From an uncultured Selenomonadaceae bacterium (lineage in GTDB: Bacteria; Bacillota; Negativicutes; Selenomonadales; Selenomonadaceae), in assembly GCA_902778455.1 (NCBI GenBank), contig CACYXR010000003.1, forward strand, positions 41,778 to 105,777: a DNA stretch of 64,000 bases, in the 5' to 3' direction. The notes under the pieces are model-generated. The model searched no databases and had not been told where the DNA came from. It saw nothing but the letters and a program-made list of their open reading frames with translations. Made by a program: the position numbers and the translations under genes. Below are positions 1 to 8,582 of the stretch, one piece after another; the stretch's first letter is position 1, and each line of letters starts with the position of its first letter.

Positions 1-517
1 GAGCCAGTTCCACAGCCGCGTAACTGACCGAAACCGCGCTGAACGCGATCCGCGTCTCGGTGCGCACACGCTTTCCCGTAGTGATAGCGCGATGAAACAG
101 AGTATTCAGCACCGTCGAGGTCGTTCCTGCGTCATGAGCCATCGCGTAGGCGTCTTTGACCTGGGAAAGGATCTGCCCCTCGCCGATAACCAGCGAATCG
201 AGACTCGACGCCACGCGGAACAGATGGCGGATGGCGTCCTCATGGACGAAGCAATAAAGATACGGCTCCATGCTTTCATCGATACCCGTCAGCTCCGCCC
301 AAAAATCCTTCAGAGCTTCCGTACCGCCCTCGGCGTCCTCCGCCACTGCGTATATCTCGCTTCGGTTACAGGTGGACAGTACCACCGCCTCACTAACCGT
401 CTCATATCCCGCCAACGTAATCAGCCCGCCGCGCACGCGCTCCTTCGGAATGGAAAACCGCTCGCGTATTTCCACGGGCGCTGTCTTATGATTCAGCCCT
501 ACTGCAATCAACTGCAT
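1..517 (-). CDS. hemA: Glutamyl-tRNA reductase, N-terminal part (cut by window edge)
   Basis: This is the N-terminal 172 codons of glutamyl-tRNA reductase, which reduces glutamyl-tRNA to glutamate-1-semialdehyde in the C5 route to tetrapyrroles. The minus strand reads MQLIAVGLNHKTAPVEIRER, the family's opening signature, followed by the STCNRSE motif that carries the nucleophilic cysteine, and later LDSLVIGEGQIL. The gene runs off the left edge, so the NADPH and dimerisation domains are not seen. Its ATG lies inside the 3' end of the sirC frame (32-nt overlap), which implies translational coupling in a cobI-sirC-hemA operon. Confidence 0.93.
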   Translation of the reverse strand, partial: MQLIAVGLNHKTAPVEIRERFSIPKERVRGGLITLAGYETVSEAVVLSTCNRSEIYAVAEDAEGGTEALKDFWAELTGIDESMEPYLYCFVHEDAIRHLFRVASSLDSLVIGEGQILSQVKDAYAMAHDAGTTSTVLNTLFHRAITTGKRVRTETRIAFSAVSVSYAAVELA

Positions 518-1142
518 TTCTGACCAGTTCCTCTGCTTTCTCCAACTTTCCTTCGCGCACCAGCGCCATGACGTCCTCGGACAACGCCGTGCGCCAAAAA
601 TCGCGTCGTGCCTCACTGGACGAAAGACGTTCCTTGATCTCTTCCCTTACCGGCATCAACCGCTCCAGCCACGGCGTGTAACGATCGGCCAACGATTCCA
701 GATCTCTGCGCAGCTGCCGCGAAAGCTCCGGACACGCGCCGCCCGTCGACACGGTGAACAGCAAATCGCCGCGCCGTACGCTGGCGGGCACAGTGAAATC
801 GCTGAGCTCCAGCGGCGGCGCAGCCATATTGACAAGCGCGCCCATGGATTTCGCTGCCCACGCCGCCCGACGGTTCACATCGGGATCATCCGTCGCGCAT
901 ATGACAATCGAGGCGCCGCGAAGCATGGAAGCGGCAAACGGCTCTTTATGCCATTTAATCTGCCCTTCCACGACAAGATTTACAATTTCATCGACGGCTT
1001 CCGGCGCAATCACGCGCACCTTCACCCCCGCATCGAGGAGTCCTTCTACACGGTGCAACGCCACAGGTCCGCCGCCGATGACGACGGCTTCCCGACCGGT
1101 CAGCCAAAGCAATGCCGGATACGAACTTCTTTCCTTCATCAT
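486..1142 (-). CDS. sirC: Precorrin-2 dehydrogenase / siroheme synthase N-terminal type
   Basis: This 218-residue protein resembles the Met8p/CysG N-terminal family, which oxidises precorrin-2 to sirohydrochlorin with NAD and in some members chelates iron. The Rossmann motif VVIGGGPVALHRVEGLLDAG is at residues 20-39. The LLFTVSTGGACPELSRQLR stretch matches the family's substrate-pocket segment. The methyltransferase half of CysG is absent, as in many Firmicutes. It overlaps cobI by 4 nt (ATGA) and hemA by 32 nt, so the three genes are expected to be co-translated. Whether it is only a dehydrogenase or also a ferrochelatase cannot be told by eye. Confidence 0.88.
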   Translation of the reverse strand: MMKERSSYPALLWLTGREAVVIGGGPVALHRVEGLLDAGVKVRVIAPEAVDEIVNLVVEGQIKWHKEPFAASMLRGASIVICATDDPDVNRRAAWAAKSMGALVNMAAPPLELSDFTVPASVRRGDLLFTVSTGGACPELSRQLRRDLESLADRYTPWLERLMPVREEIKERLSSSEARRDFWRTALSEDVMALVREGKLEKAEELVRNAVDCSRAES

Positions 1143-1846
1143 TTTTCAGGCGTCCTTCGCGCTAAAATGGTCGAAAGATAATTGACGGGCTGATCCTTCC
1201 GCGCACGGATATCGTCAATGCGCTCCTCGTCCGGAAGGCCGCAGCGGCTAATCATCACAGCATGGTCAAGCATGTTGTTTTTCTCCAGAATCGCCGCCAC
1301 TTCCGGGAAATTCTTATAGACCTTCATCAAGACGACATTGTCCGAAACGGAAAGTACCTTCTCAATCTTGTCGGCGCCTGCCGTCGCGGGAATCACTGAC
1401 ATCACATCATCGCCTTCGACAATCGGCCAGCCGAGGTGGCTGCCCATCGCGACAAACGCGGGAATCCCCGGAATCGTCTCGATATTGATATCCTCTTTTT
1501 CCAAAAGCCGGAATACATAAATATAGGTACTGAAAAACATCGCGTCGCCCAATGTCAGAAACGCCACGTTTTTTCCTTCCGCAAGAAAGCCGAGGATCTC
1601 TTCCTTGTTTTTCTTCCAGGCGGCGTCGTCGGCCGCAAACCCCTTGACCATCGGGAACACCTGATAAACGATGCGCACATTCTCTTTCAGATACGGGCGC
1701 GCAATATCGAGGGCGACGCTGCCGTCCTTCTTCTCCGTCTTCGGAGCGATGATAATATCTACTTTCTGTATCGCCTTGACCGCCTTCATCGTCAAAAGCT
1801 CGGGATCCCCCGGCCCGACGCCGATCCCGTAAAACGTGCCTTTCAT
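1139..1846 (-). CDS. cobI: Precorrin-2 C20-methyltransferase
   Basis: This 235-residue SAM-dependent tetrapyrrole methylase of the CobI/CbiL family adds the C20 methyl group to precorrin-2 (or its cobalt form) on the way to cobalamin. The N-terminal GIGVGPGDPELLTMKAVKAI is the family SAM-binding signature. FLTLGDAMFFSTYIYVFRLL and ETIPGIPAF correspond to the other conserved loops. It is the first gene of the short cobI-sirC-hemA operon, which joins cobalamin, siroheme and heme precursor synthesis. No cobalamin riboswitch is visible in the 140-nt leader; instead the leader carries an inverted-repeat element. Confidence 0.9.
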   Translation of the reverse strand: MKGTFYGIGVGPGDPELLTMKAVKAIQKVDIIIAPKTEKKDGSVALDIARPYLKENVRIVYQVFPMVKGFAADDAAWKKNKEEILGFLAEGKNVAFLTLGDAMFFSTYIYVFRLLEKEDINIETIPGIPAFVAMGSHLGWPIVEGDDVMSVIPATAGADKIEKVLSVSDNVVLMKVYKNFPEVAAILEKNNMLDHAVMISRCGLPDEERIDDIRARKDQPVNYLSTILARRTPEK

Positions 1847-1883
1847 CTATATATGCTCCTCCCCAATGCGGAAACATCATAAA

Positions 1884-1947
1884 GGAATCACTGATCCAAT
1901 CAAGTCGTGACCCGGCAGGGACGCGGCAGGAATTATTCAGTGGTTCC
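1884..1947. repeat. Inverted-repeat element, GGAATCACTGA family (copy A1)
   Basis: Arms GGAATCACTGA (1884-1894) and TCAGTGGTTCC (1937-1947) enclose 42 bp. Arms of the same sequence occur at 32420-32459 and 63906 onward. This copy lies between the predicted promoter and the start of cobI, so it would be transcribed as a leader hairpin. Confidence 0.7.
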
Positions 1948-1984
1948 TAAAATCCTGAACATTTCCAATGATTGCTCACAAACA

Positions 1985-2013
1985 ATCCTATACCGAACCG
2001 CAGGAAATGTCAA
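1985..2013 (-). promoter_or_regulatory. Promoter for cobI-sirC-hemA
   Basis: On the minus strand TTGACA (2013-2008) is followed after 17 nt by TAGGAT (1990-1985). It would give a leader of roughly 130 nt before cobI. Confidence 0.5.
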
Positions 2014-2024
2014 TCACACGGTAA

Positions 2025-2696
2025 TCAATCCAGCGAAACGATCTTGTTTTTCAGGACGTAAATCAACGCCTGCGTGCGATCGTTGACGTTCAGCTTCCGG
2101 AAAATATTCGTCAGATGGTTCTTGACCGTTTTCTCGCTGACAAACAGCGCTTTGGCGATATCCTGATTCGAAAAGCCTTTCGCGATACAGGCCAGCACAT
2201 CCATTTCCCGCGCCGTGAGACGGTCGCCCCTGCCGTCGCGCCACATTTCTTTCGCCTTCGCCTTGACGTCCGTGCCCTCGGCCAAGCCGCCGAAAATCCG
2301 CTCGGCCAGCTTCGGATAGACGAAGGTGCCGCCGCCCGCGACCACATGAACCGCCTTGATCAGCATGGTCGGCTCCACATCCTTCAAAATGTAGCCCAGC
2401 GCGCCGTTTCGCAGCATCTCCAAAACATAACGATCGCTGTCGTGCACGGTCAGCGCGATAATCCGCGTCTTGACCCGCGCCGCGACAAGCTGCTTCGTCA
2501 CCTCGATGCCGTTGAGCCCCGGCATATTCAAATCGATCAGCAAAATGTCCGGCTGGAGCACCAGCGTCCGAGACAGCGCCTCCTGCCCTTCCGACGCCTC
2601 GCCGACGACCTCCAGATCGTCCTCGAAATTCAGTACCCGTTTGATTCCTTGCCGCAGCAGCGCATGATCGTCCGCGATCAGAATCTTGATTGACAT
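2025..2696 (-). CDS. NarL/FixJ-family response regulator (DegU-like)
   Basis: This 223-residue two-component response regulator has a receiver domain (residues 1-120) and a LuxR-type helix-turn-helix (about 150-215). Receiver residues are visible: acidic pair D9-D10, phospho-acceptor D55 in LLIDLNMPG and K105 in YILKD. The output domain contains LTAREMDVLACIAKGFSNQDIA and VSEKTVKNHLTNIFRKLN, the classic LuxR signature. I chose the ATG at 2696, preceded by AGAGGTG, over a 17-codon upstream extension. No sensor kinase is adjacent. It follows the secretin gene by 22 nt, so it may be the last gene of the pgi-secretin operon. Confidence 0.9.
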   Translation of the reverse strand: MSIKILIADDHALLRQGIKRVLNFEDDLEVVGEASEGQEALSRTLVLQPDILLIDLNMPGLNGIEVTKQLVAARVKTRIIALTVHDSDRYVLEMLRNGALGYILKDVEPTMLIKAVHVVAGGGTFVYPKLAERIFGGLAEGTDVKAKAKEMWRDGRGDRLTAREMDVLACIAKGFSNQDIAKALFVSEKTVKNHLTNIFRKLNVNDRTQALIYVLKNKIVSLD

Positions 2697-2718
2697 TGCC
2701 CGCACCTCTTCTTTCCAT

Positions 2719-4176
2719 CTATTTGTTATTTGCTTTATCATCCACAATCTTGGCGGTCAGGAAAATCATGACCTCGGAATCCGTCTTGCTGGTCCGCAGG
2801 TTCCGGAAAAACGCGCCGAGTATCGGAAGATCGCCCAAAAACGGAATCTTCGACAAGACCTTCGACTCCTCGCTTCCGATCAGCCCGCCGATTACCATCG
2901 TCTCGCCGTCCCGAAGGCGTACTTCAGTGTCGGCGGAACGCTTATTGAAGCGATAAGCCGCAAGCGCGTCCACATAAAGCGGAGAACTGACCTCCGTATG
3001 CACCTTGGCCGTGATGTCGCCGTCCACGCCGACCCGCGGCGTGCAGCGGAGGATAATGCCCGCTTCGCGATACGTCACCGAGGTGGTCGTAGTAGAATTC
3101 GTAACCGAAACAGTCTGCACCGGCACCTCGCCGCCGATATTGATGACGGCCTCGCGCCCCTGCAGCGTCGTAATGTTCGGGCGCGCCAGGAGGTTCGCCT
3201 TGCCGTCGGAAATCAGCGCGTTGATTTTCGCGCCATAATAAAACTCGAAGGGAAATCCGCCCGGTCCGCGACCGAACCGAATGATGCCGGGAACGGAGCT
3301 GCCGCTGCCGTCCCAGTAACGACGCACCGTCTCATGGGGCACATCCTCGACCACCGTCGTATACGAACCGTCGGCATTCTGCACGGTACGGCGGCGCGTC
3401 TCATACTCGGTCGAATAGTCGGGATACTGGGGCGCCCGCGACCATTCCCACTCGATGCCGAGTTCCTTGGCCGCATTCTTGTCAATGGCGATGACCTTCG
3501 CTTCCAACGAAACCTGCGGCTGCGGCTGGTCCAGCGCCTCAATCAGCCTTTCCGCCGCCTTCGCCTCCGACGCCGTGCCGTAAAGCACAATACTGCCCGT
3601 GCCCGGATCGGCAAGGATGCGCGCGTCGTCACCGAGACCGTTTCGGCTTTCCCGCGTGACGGTCCGCGTCTGCGAACCGTTCTCCGTTTCCAACCATGTC
3701 CTGTCCGTTTCGCGCACACGCCCCGCTTGATCATTATTGTTATCATAGGGCATCAGGGAAAGCGAAACTGCATGGGCAACGGTGTCGAGATCGGCGTAAC
3801 GCACCGGGAACACATAAGGGCGGTAAAGCCCCTGCACTCCTGTCCTCGAAGCTGTGATAATCGCCACGCCGCCCGTCTCCCCCAAAGAAAGATCGTCCGC
3901 CGCCGCGATCAGCGCAAAGGCCTCGTTCGGCTCCACCTCGTCCAAATGAATCGTGATTGTCCCCTGCACCGAATCGTCCAGCACAAGACCGACGCCTCCG
4001 AGCTCGGCCACCGACGCCAGCACGGCGCGGACGTCCGCGTCCACTACATGCAGCGTGACGGGGCGGGCAAACGCGGGGCGGAACGGGAAAAGCAGGAGCG
4101 CGGCAGCGCAAAGAACCGCGATGCGCGCCACAGCATGGAAAACTCCCGAAATTCCATCGGGCTGCTGCTCGTCCAT
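2719..4176 (-). CDS. Secretin (PilQ/GspD-type outer-membrane channel)
   Basis: This 485-residue exported secretin would form the outer-membrane ring of a type IV pilus, DNA-uptake or type II secretion machine. A signal peptide (about residues 15-38) is followed by a short STN/N0-like domain (39-90) and an N1-like domain with GTGSIVLYGTASEAKAAERLIEAL. The C-terminal secretin domain (about 235-478) contains VRLRDGETMVIGGLI and KIPFLGDLPILGAFFR, the hallmark secretin signature. It is shorter than typical PilQ and lacks AMIN domains. The ATG has a GGAGGTG ribosome site. A PilP-like gene precedes it, but no PilM/N/O or ATPase genes are in the window. Confidence 0.87.
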   Translation of the reverse strand: MDEQQPDGISGVFHAVARIAVLCAAALLLFPFRPAFARPVTLHVVDADVRAVLASVAELGGVGLVLDDSVQGTITIHLDEVEPNEAFALIAAADDLSLGETGGVAIITASRTGVQGLYRPYVFPVRYADLDTVAHAVSLSLMPYDNNNDQAGRVRETDRTWLETENGSQTRTVTRESRNGLGDDARILADPGTGSIVLYGTASEAKAAERLIEALDQPQPQVSLEAKVIAIDKNAAKELGIEWEWSRAPQYPDYSTEYETRRRTVQNADGSYTTVVEDVPHETVRRYWDGSGSSVPGIIRFGRGPGGFPFEFYYGAKINALISDGKANLLARPNITTLQGREAVINIGGEVPVQTVSVTNSTTTTSVTYREAGIILRCTPRVGVDGDITAKVHTEVSSPLYVDALAAYRFNKRSADTEVRLRDGETMVIGGLIGSEESKVLSKIPFLGDLPILGAFFRNLRTSKTDSEVMIFLTAKIVDDKANNK

Positions 4177-4224
4177 ATCCCACCTCCAAATGATTTATAT
4201 GCTAATGTTGATTTTGAAGAATTT

Positions 4225-4752
4225 TTATTTGGGAATTCCCGCCGACAGGGAAAGCTCCCGCTCCCCCATCGGCGTTGAGACCGTCGCCGCATTATCCGTC
4301 AGGGAAACCAGCGTCACGCCTTCCTTTTCCTCACCGGGCGCCAATAGGAACTGCCGCCTGCCGACAGACAGGATTGCCCTCCGTCCGGATTCGGAGGAAG
4401 CGACGCCGACAAGCCGGATTTCCGTTTCCTTTTGCGGGGGTGATGATACTTGCCGCGTCCCTTTCGGTTCTGGCCTTTGCGTCGGAACCGTTTTCGCGGC
4501 TCTCGCCTGTTCCCGTGTCGGATGCTCCGGCAGGAACGGGGAAACAAGCCGCCCTTCCTTCATCGGATGCTCGCGCACGACATGCAGATTCTCATCTTTT
4601 CTTTCTATGATATCAGCTGCCGCGGGCGACGATTCCACGACGACAAGTTTTGCCGCGGCGCCCTGCGTGGGATAAAACGCGTAACCCGCGCCGAGCGCAA
4701 GCCCGATTGCCGCGAGCGCCGCAGCGCAAAACGCCGCTGTCGGACGAATCAC
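4225..4752 (-). CDS. Secretin partner, PilP/GspC-like single-pass protein
   Basis: This 175-residue protein has one N-terminal membrane segment (about residues 6-27), a Pro/Lys/Glu-rich linker, and a C-terminal domain (about 108-172) beginning IRLVGVASSESGRRAILSVG. That pattern resembles the homology region of GspC and PilP, which docks the inner-membrane platform to the secretin. The GTG start overlaps the pgi stop by 4 nt, and the secretin gene starts about 50 nt downstream. Assignment rests on architecture and neighbour; sequence similarity alone is weak. Confidence 0.6.
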   Translation of the reverse strand: MIRPTAAFCAAALAAIGLALGAGYAFYPTQGAAAKLVVVESSPAAADIIERKDENLHVVREHPMKEGRLVSPFLPEHPTREQARAAKTVPTQRPEPKGTRQVSSPPQKETEIRLVGVASSESGRRAILSVGRRQFLLAPGEEKEGVTLVSLTDNAATVSTPMGERELSLSAGIPK

Positions 4753-6209
4753 GCCTTTGCCGCCCTTGCCTTTTTGACCTCCGCGAGACTCGGGCCCATG
4801 ATGCGCTTGTATGCCTCGACGCCCGGCTGATTGAACGCGTCGACGTCGGCAAATTCGCCCTCATAGGCAACGGACAATGCCAGCATATACATCAATTCGC
4901 CGAGATGGTAGGCGTTCAGCGACGGCAGCGTGAAACATGCGCTGTACCGGCCGTTGGAGGCGAGCGCCTGCTCGTTCGAGACGCGGGCGACTTCCAGCGC
5001 CTCCGCCATTGTGACGCCCGCAATATCCGAAAGCTTCTGCGCCTCGGGAAACACATTCGGGATCAAACAATCTTCGGGCCAATCCGCCACGCGGATGAAC
5101 TGCACGATCTTGTTCAGGCGGCCTTCCTGATGCTGCTGGGTCTGGGCGTGCATATCGGTGGTGCCGACGGCGACCAGCGGCGTGCGCCCGTAATAAACCT
5201 TCCTGCCCTCGCGGTCTTCCTCTTTTCCGAGGGACTCGGCGAGAAGCTGGATATACCATTCGGACAGCGATTTCAGGTAATCGCCGTAAGGCATCATGAC
5301 CTCGATCTCGCGCCCGTGTTCCTTTGCCGCCGCGAATTTCAACGCCGCGTTCAGCATCGCGGGATTCTTCATCAGGTCGTCGGTCTTGCAGGCCTCGTCC
5401 ATATCCCGGGCGCCCTTCAGGAACGATTCGATATCAAACCCGACACAGGCCGCCAGCGAAAGTCCGACGTCCGAGAATACCGAGAACCGTCCGCCCACGC
5501 CGTCCGGCACGCGGAAAGTGGGCCAGCCCTTTTCCGTCGCCAGCTTTTTCAAGAGCGTCGGCTTTTCCTCGTTGGGATCGGTGACCGCGACAACCTCGGT
5601 TTCCACGTTGTCTGTCTTGGATAATTTGTCATAGATTACCATAAAATTCGACATCGTATCGAGGGTGCCGCCGGATTTCGAGATTACCAGCAGCAAAACG
5701 CGGAGTGCGCGTTTCCTGTGCGTCTTCGCCACCTCCGCCTTGTGCGCGAGATACTGCAAAAGATCCTTCGTACGGCGCGGGTCGATATTGTTGCCGCTGA
5801 AATAGACCTCCGGCCAGCCGCCGCGTTCCTCCGGCGTCATCGCGTTCCAGAACTCGCCGCAGCCCACGTCGAACAGTACCTTGTTTCCGAGGAACGAACC
5901 GCCGATACCGAGGGAAACGACAATGTCTACGCGCCCCCTGACGTTTGCGCCGAATTTTTTCAGCTTTTCGATGTCGGCGGGGGAATTGAGGTTGCCGTCC
6001 TTCACATAGGGAAGCTGCGGGAAAAGCACCAGCTCCGGCGTCCCGTCCTTCGACAGATGTCCTCGCACCTCGCCTGTCTCGCGCATATGGCATACAGCCT
6101 TGTGCGCCGCCTTCGTGCCGGGCAGTTCCGCCTGCGTGACCTTCCCTTCTCCGAACAAATTCGTATAATCAAACGTAAATCCCGACGGCAATTTGATTTG
6201 ATTTCCCAC
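4749..6209 (-). CDS. pgi: Glucose-6-phosphate isomerase
   Basis: This 486-residue enzyme interconverts glucose-6-phosphate and fructose-6-phosphate. Family motifs are clear: SLGIGGSFLGNKVLFD (sugar-phosphate SIS loop), VISKSGGTLDTMSNF (the SKSGGT phosphate-binding loop), RFSVFSDVGLSLAACVGFD, and TDMHAQTQQHQEG near the catalytic histidine region. It sits 19 nt after galU and overlaps the PilP-like gene, linking hexose-phosphate supply with nucleotide-sugar synthesis and, unexpectedly, a secretin. Confidence 0.96.
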   Translation of the reverse strand: MGNQIKLPSGFTFDYTNLFGEGKVTQAELPGTKAAHKAVCHMRETGEVRGHLSKDGTPELVLFPQLPYVKDGNLNSPADIEKLKKFGANVRGRVDIVVSLGIGGSFLGNKVLFDVGCGEFWNAMTPEERGGWPEVYFSGNNIDPRRTKDLLQYLAHKAEVAKTHRKRALRVLLLVISKSGGTLDTMSNFMVIYDKLSKTDNVETEVVAVTDPNEEKPTLLKKLATEKGWPTFRVPDGVGGRFSVFSDVGLSLAACVGFDIESFLKGARDMDEACKTDDLMKNPAMLNAALKFAAAKEHGREIEVMMPYGDYLKSLSEWYIQLLAESLGKEEDREGRKVYYGRTPLVAVGTTDMHAQTQQHQEGRLNKIVQFIRVADWPEDCLIPNVFPEAQKLSDIAGVTMAEALEVARVSNEQALASNGRYSACFTLPSLNAYHLGELMYMLALSVAYEGEFADVDAFNQPGVEAYKRIMGPSLAEVKKARAAKA

Positions 6210-6228
6210 AATTTTCCCCCACTTTCCG

Positions 6229-7113
6229 TTATTTCTTGTCCTGCAATAGCGGGCCGATGGTCTTTATCAGATATTTCATGAAGCGGTCGCGAAGCTCCGG
6301 GCGCTTCAGCGCCTGCTCCACCGTCGCCTCCAGGAAACCTTCCTTGTCACCGATGTCATAACGGCGACCGAAGAAATTGTATGCGTAAACCGCCTGCTGC
6401 CCCGCCAGTACGCGAATCGCATCGGTCAACTGAATTTCCCCGCCGCGCCCCGGCTGCGTTTTCTCGAGAATCGAGAAAATCTCGGGATCGAGGATATATC
6501 GTCCCAGCACCGCCAGCCGCGACGGCGCTTCCTGCGGTTCTGGCTTTTCAATCAGGTCCATCGCCTGCCAGATATTCGGCCTCACCGCCCGCGGGGTAAC
6601 GATGCCGTAATTCGAAACCGTATCCGCCGGAACCTCCTGCACGCCGAGCACGCTGCCGCCGAAGTCGCTATAGACGTCGATAAGCTGCGACAGACACGGC
6701 ACCTCCGCGTCCACAAGGTCGTCGCCCAGCATGACCGCGAAGGGCTCGTAGCCGACGAACTGCTTCGCGCAGAGCACCGCATGGCCGAGCCCCAACGCTT
6801 CCTTTTGGCGGATGAAATGGATCGCGACCTCGGAGATTTCCTCGACCATCTTCAGCTGATCGTATTTTCCCTGCGCCTTCAGCTGCATTTCCAGCTCCAG
6901 CGAGCGGTCGAAATGGTCCTCGATCGAGCGCTTGTTGCGCCCGGTGATGATCAAAATCTCCTCGATACCGGAAGCAATCGCTTCCTCGATGATGAACTGG
7001 ATCGCGGGCTTGTCGACGATCGGCAGCATCTCCTTCGGCTGCGCCTTCGTCGCGGGCAGGAAGCGCGTACCGAGCCCCGCCGCCGGAATGATCGCCTTGC
7101 GGATTTTCTGCAC
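6229..7113 (-). CDS. galU: UTP-glucose-1-phosphate uridylyltransferase
   Basis: This 294-residue nucleotidyltransferase makes UDP-glucose from UTP and glucose-1-phosphate. The N-terminal AAGLGTRFLPATKAQPKEML is the nucleotide-binding signature, and VDKPAIQFIIEEAIASGI and VMLGDDLVDAE carry the metal-binding aspartate. Length and motifs match GalU. It lies between the phosphohexomutase gene (13 nt upstream) and pgi (19 nt downstream), so the three enzymes form a fructose-6-P to UDP-glucose module. Confidence 0.96.
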   Translation of the reverse strand: MQKIRKAIIPAAGLGTRFLPATKAQPKEMLPIVDKPAIQFIIEEAIASGIEEILIITGRNKRSIEDHFDRSLELEMQLKAQGKYDQLKMVEEISEVAIHFIRQKEALGLGHAVLCAKQFVGYEPFAVMLGDDLVDAEVPCLSQLIDVYSDFGGSVLGVQEVPADTVSNYGIVTPRAVRPNIWQAMDLIEKPEPQEAPSRLAVLGRYILDPEIFSILEKTQPGRGGEIQLTDAIRVLAGQQAVYAYNFFGRRYDIGDKEGFLEATVEQALKRPELRDRFMKYLIKTIGPLLQDKK

Positions 7114-7126
7114 GGATTACAACCCC

Positions 7127-8479
7127 TTACGCTCTGATCTTCGCCAAAAGCTCGTCCGTCTTTTCCTTCAGCAGCTTCTCGTCGCCCTTCGTCTCGACGT
7201 TCAGCCGGATCACCGGCTCCGTGTTGGACATGCGAAGATTGAAGCGCCAATTGTCGAATTCCACCGAGAGGCCGTCCACCTTGTTGACCTGCCCCTTCGG
7301 GCCGTACTCGGCTTCCAGCTTCGCGATGATCGCCTTCGCATCGTCCACCGTCGAATTGATCTCGCCGCTGCACGGGAATTTTGCCATGCGCTCCGCCATC
7401 AGCGCCGAGACCGCCTTGCCCGCCTCGGAGACCAGCTCCATCGTGGTCAGGAATACCAGCATGCCGCTGTCGCAGTACGAGAAATTGCGAAAATAATGAT
7501 GCGCGCTCATTTCGCCGCCGTACACGGCGTCCTCCTTGCGCATCTTGTCCTTGATGAACGCGTGGCCGCTCTTGCACATGACCGGCTTTCCGCCCAGCTT
7601 CTCGGCAATCTCGATGGTATTCCAGGTCAGCCGCGGATCATAGATGACCTTGCCGCCTGGGTTCTTCTTCAGGAAGGACTGGGCGAGGAATCCTACCATA
7701 TAGTAACCCTCGATGAAGCCGCCCTGCTCGTCGAACAGGAAGCAGCGATCGAAGTCGCCGTCCCATGCAAACCCCATCGCCGCCTTGTTCTCGCGCACCG
7801 CTTTCGCAGTCGCGTCGCGGTTCTCCGGCAGGATCGGGTTCGGCACGCCGTTCGGGAAATTGCCGTCCGGCTCGTTGAAGACTTTCACCAATTTGACGGG
7901 AAGCTTCTTCTCCAGCTTGTCGATAATCGGCCCCGCCGCGCCGTTGCCGGCGTTCACGACCACCGTCATCGGCTTCAGCGCCTTCGCGTCGATATAGGTC
8001 AAAAGATGCTCGACATATTCGTCCGTCACGTCATGCTTCTCGACTTTGCCCTTCGGCCCGTCATAAGGCTTGAAATTGCCTTCGATGGCAAGATTCTCGA
8101 TATCCTTGAGTCCCGTGTCGCTGGAAATCGGGATTGCCTTCTCGCGGACCAGCTTCATGCCGTTATAGTTTTTCGGGTTATGGCTGGCCGTGACCATGAT
8201 GCCGCCGTCCAGTCCCAGATGGAAAGTGGCGAAATAAATCATCTCGGTACCGCACTGACCGATGTCCACCACGTCGCAGCCGGACTCCGTCAGACCGCGC
8301 GTCAGCGCCTCGGTAATCGAAGGTCCGGACAGCCGAATGTCGTGCCCGACTGCCACACGCTTCGCGCCCAAAAGCTGGACAAAAGCCTTGCCCACGCGAT
8401 AGGCAAGTTCTTCGTTGACCTCGTCGGGATAAATACCGCGCACATCATATGCGCCAAAGCCTTTTCTGCTGAGTTCCAT
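7127..8479 (-). CDS. Phosphomannomutase/phosphoglucomutase
   Basis: This 450-residue alpha-D-phosphohexomutase (AlgC/ManB type) moves phosphate between C6 and C1 of glucose or mannose. The active-site serine loop is MVTASHNPKNYNGMK, the metal loop is DGDFDRC, and the sugar-binding loop GGEMSAHH is present. The C-terminal phosphate-binding segment RMSNTEPVIRLNVE is intact. I chose the ATG at 8479, which is 7 nt after GGGAGGG, rather than the TTG one codon upstream. It is the first gene of the run to galU and pgi. Substrate preference cannot be read by eye. Confidence 0.93.
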   Translation of the reverse strand: MELSRKGFGAYDVRGIYPDEVNEELAYRVGKAFVQLLGAKRVAVGHDIRLSGPSITEALTRGLTESGCDVVDIGQCGTEMIYFATFHLGLDGGIMVTASHNPKNYNGMKLVREKAIPISSDTGLKDIENLAIEGNFKPYDGPKGKVEKHDVTDEYVEHLLTYIDAKALKPMTVVVNAGNGAAGPIIDKLEKKLPVKLVKVFNEPDGNFPNGVPNPILPENRDATAKAVRENKAAMGFAWDGDFDRCFLFDEQGGFIEGYYMVGFLAQSFLKKNPGGKVIYDPRLTWNTIEIAEKLGGKPVMCKSGHAFIKDKMRKEDAVYGGEMSAHHYFRNFSYCDSGMLVFLTTMELVSEAGKAVSALMAERMAKFPCSGEINSTVDDAKAIIAKLEAEYGPKGQVNKVDGLSVEFDNWRFNLRMSNTEPVIRLNVETKGDEKLLKEKTDELLAKIRA

Positions 8480-8582
8480 CAAAATCCCTCCCGTATAATT
8501 CTAACCATATATATTTACTATATTCGCTGCATAGGTAAAAAATCCTCTAAAAAAAATTTAAAAAATAAAATTTTCGTCCCAC

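Noticed and set aside
1847..1984. Cobalamin riboswitch before cobI
   Set aside because: The leader shows only the A-type inverted repeat; no B12-box-like sequence (GCCACTG) is seen.
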